64,000 nt of DNA. Origin: Iodidimonas nitroreducens (GTDB taxonomy: Bacteria > Pseudomonadota > Alphaproteobacteria > Sphingomonadales > Rhodothalassiaceae). Below, piece by piece: positions 63,262 to 64,000 of this stretch. Positions within the stretch are counted from its first letter, which is position 1. The number at the start of each line of letters is the position of its first letter. Where the stretch lies: NCBI GenBank assembly GCA_000710935.1, contig BAYV01000011.1, positions 1-64,000 on the forward strand. Reading direction: 5' to 3'. Under the pieces are notes generated by a model. That model saw nothing but the letters and a program-made list of their open reading frames with translations, searched no databases and was not told the DNA's origin. The position numbers were made by a program, and so were the translations under genes.

Positions 63262-64000
63262 GATCGTAACGCCGGATGCCTTTGATGCAGCGGCGGAGGA
63301 AAGCCGGGAGGAACAGGCCCCGCGCCTGAGCTATGGCTTTGCCCGGGCCCATGATGTGGTGCTGCTTGATTATGGGACAAAGGCGGTTTTGGGGGCGCGC
63401 GCACCCCTGGGCGGCCATGCTTTGCTGGAAGCCCGGCGGGTTTTGCGCCGTCCGCTGCGCGTGGATAGTTTGGACGGTGCGGATTTTGACCGGCTGCTGT
63501 CGGAACGCTATTCCCTAGAGGGCATGGCCGGGGATGATCTGGCATCCGGGGAAGGGGATCATGATCTCGATAGCCTGATCGATGATATTCCCCAAAGCGC
63601 CGATCTTTTGGATAGCGCCGATGATGCCCCGATCATTCGGCTGATCAATGGGTTGATCGCGCAGGCTGTGCGGCGGCGGGCCTCGGATATTCATATAGCC
63701 CCCTTCGAGCCGGCGCTTTTGATCAGCTTTCGGATCGATGGCATTTTGCATGAGGCCCTGCGCCTGCCGCCGCGTTTGGCGCCACGGCTGATTTCGCGGA
63801 TCAAGGTGATGGCCCGGCTCGATATTACCGAAAAGCGCATTCCCCTTGATGGTCGGGTGTCTTTGAGTTTGGGCGGCAAAAGCATCGATGTGCGGGTGTC
63901 GACTTTGCCCTCGCGCCATGGGGAGCGGGTGGTGATGCGCTTGCTTGATAAGGATCAGGCGCATTTCCATCTTGATGCTTTGGGCATGAGCCGCCGAGCC
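63242..64000 (+). CDS. gspE: Type II secretion system ATPase GspE (partial, runs off the window)
   Basis: Open frame from ATG 63242 to the window end: 253 codons, no stop. It overlaps the gspD stop by 20 bases. N1E-like region, then QAVRRRASDIHIAPFE, FRIDGILHE, ISRIKVMARLDITEKRIPLDGR (part) and RVSTLPSRHGERVVMRLLD, all typical of GspE upstream of the Walker A, which lies beyond the window. Confidence 0.94.
   Translation, partial: MTNPNPEIVTPDAFDAAAEESREEQAPRLSYGFARAHDVVLLDYGTKAVLGARAPLGGHALLEARRVLRRPLRVDSLDGADFDRLLSERYSLEGMAGDDLASGEGDHDLDSLIDDIPQSADLLDSADDAPIIRLINGLIAQAVRRRASDIHIAPFEPALLISFRIDGILHEALRLPPRLAPRLISRIKVMARLDITEKRIPLDGRVSLSLGGKSIDVRVSTLPSRHGERVVMRLLDKDQAHFHLDALGMSRRA

Overview
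The window looks like chromosomal DNA of a free-living, aerobic to microaerobic, motile alphaproteobacterium. The evidence is a complete cbb3 oxidase set (ccoNOQP-GHIS), a ChpT-type phosphotransferase, an alphaproteobacterial chemotaxis cluster, mreBCD-mrdA-rodA, several large TonB-dependent receptors and a type II secretion locus. The DNA is fairly GC-rich, yet Asp, Asn, His and Tyr codons end almost always in T. I cannot name the genus. No tRNA, rRNA, IS element, prophage or CRISPR array was seen.

Layout. 1-890: leader with two FNR-type boxes and a doubtful small exported ORF. 890-9037: ccoN-O-Q-P-G-H-I-S. 9066-14061: cobalamin riboswitch followed by btuB-F-C-D. 14132-15317: VOC protein and SDR oxidoreductase. 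15324-18262: serB (-), miaA, and a divergent ilvC. 18502-24053: mreB-C-D, mrdA, rodA. 24220-28129: DUF2147 protein and putA (-). 28130-30700: TonB receptor. 30875-34432 (-): citryl-CoA lyase-like protein, CaiB/BaiF CoA-transferase, pirin and VOC protein in one operon with an operator-like palindrome upstream. 34774-39819: phoU (-) divergent from pstS-C-A-B, with tandem Pho-box half-sites between them. 39986-47098: ppdK, meaB, a 37-residue membrane protein (-), ygfZ-like gene (-), pyrC, cysQ (-). 47240-54298: chpT, cheA, cheW, cheY, cheB, cheR. 54299-64000: a Pho-box-like array, a surface-lipoprotein candidate with a large internal duplication, a TonB receptor, and gspC-D-E (gspE runs off the window).

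Two parts stand out. First, CheA (1054 residues) carries, between its Hpt and dimerisation domains, a segment that resembles a group I truncated haemoglobin but lacks the proximal histidine and B10 tyrosine; it also has a second CheW-like domain and a C-terminal receiver. Second, the lipoprotein-TonB receptor-T2SS locus appears to be one transcription unit. It is preceded by four 7-bp half-sites at exact 11-bp spacing, the same architecture seen upstream of pstS. This suggests a phosphate-starvation-induced system that secretes a lipoprotein through the T2SS and imports its product through the TonB receptor.

Other links: the B12 uptake operon fits with the presence of meaB (B12-dependent mutase chaperone), and the FNR boxes fit low-oxygen control of the cbb3 oxidase. 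Many start codons were moved inward from the longest reading frame, using Shine-Dalgarno position and family length; these choices are stated per entry.
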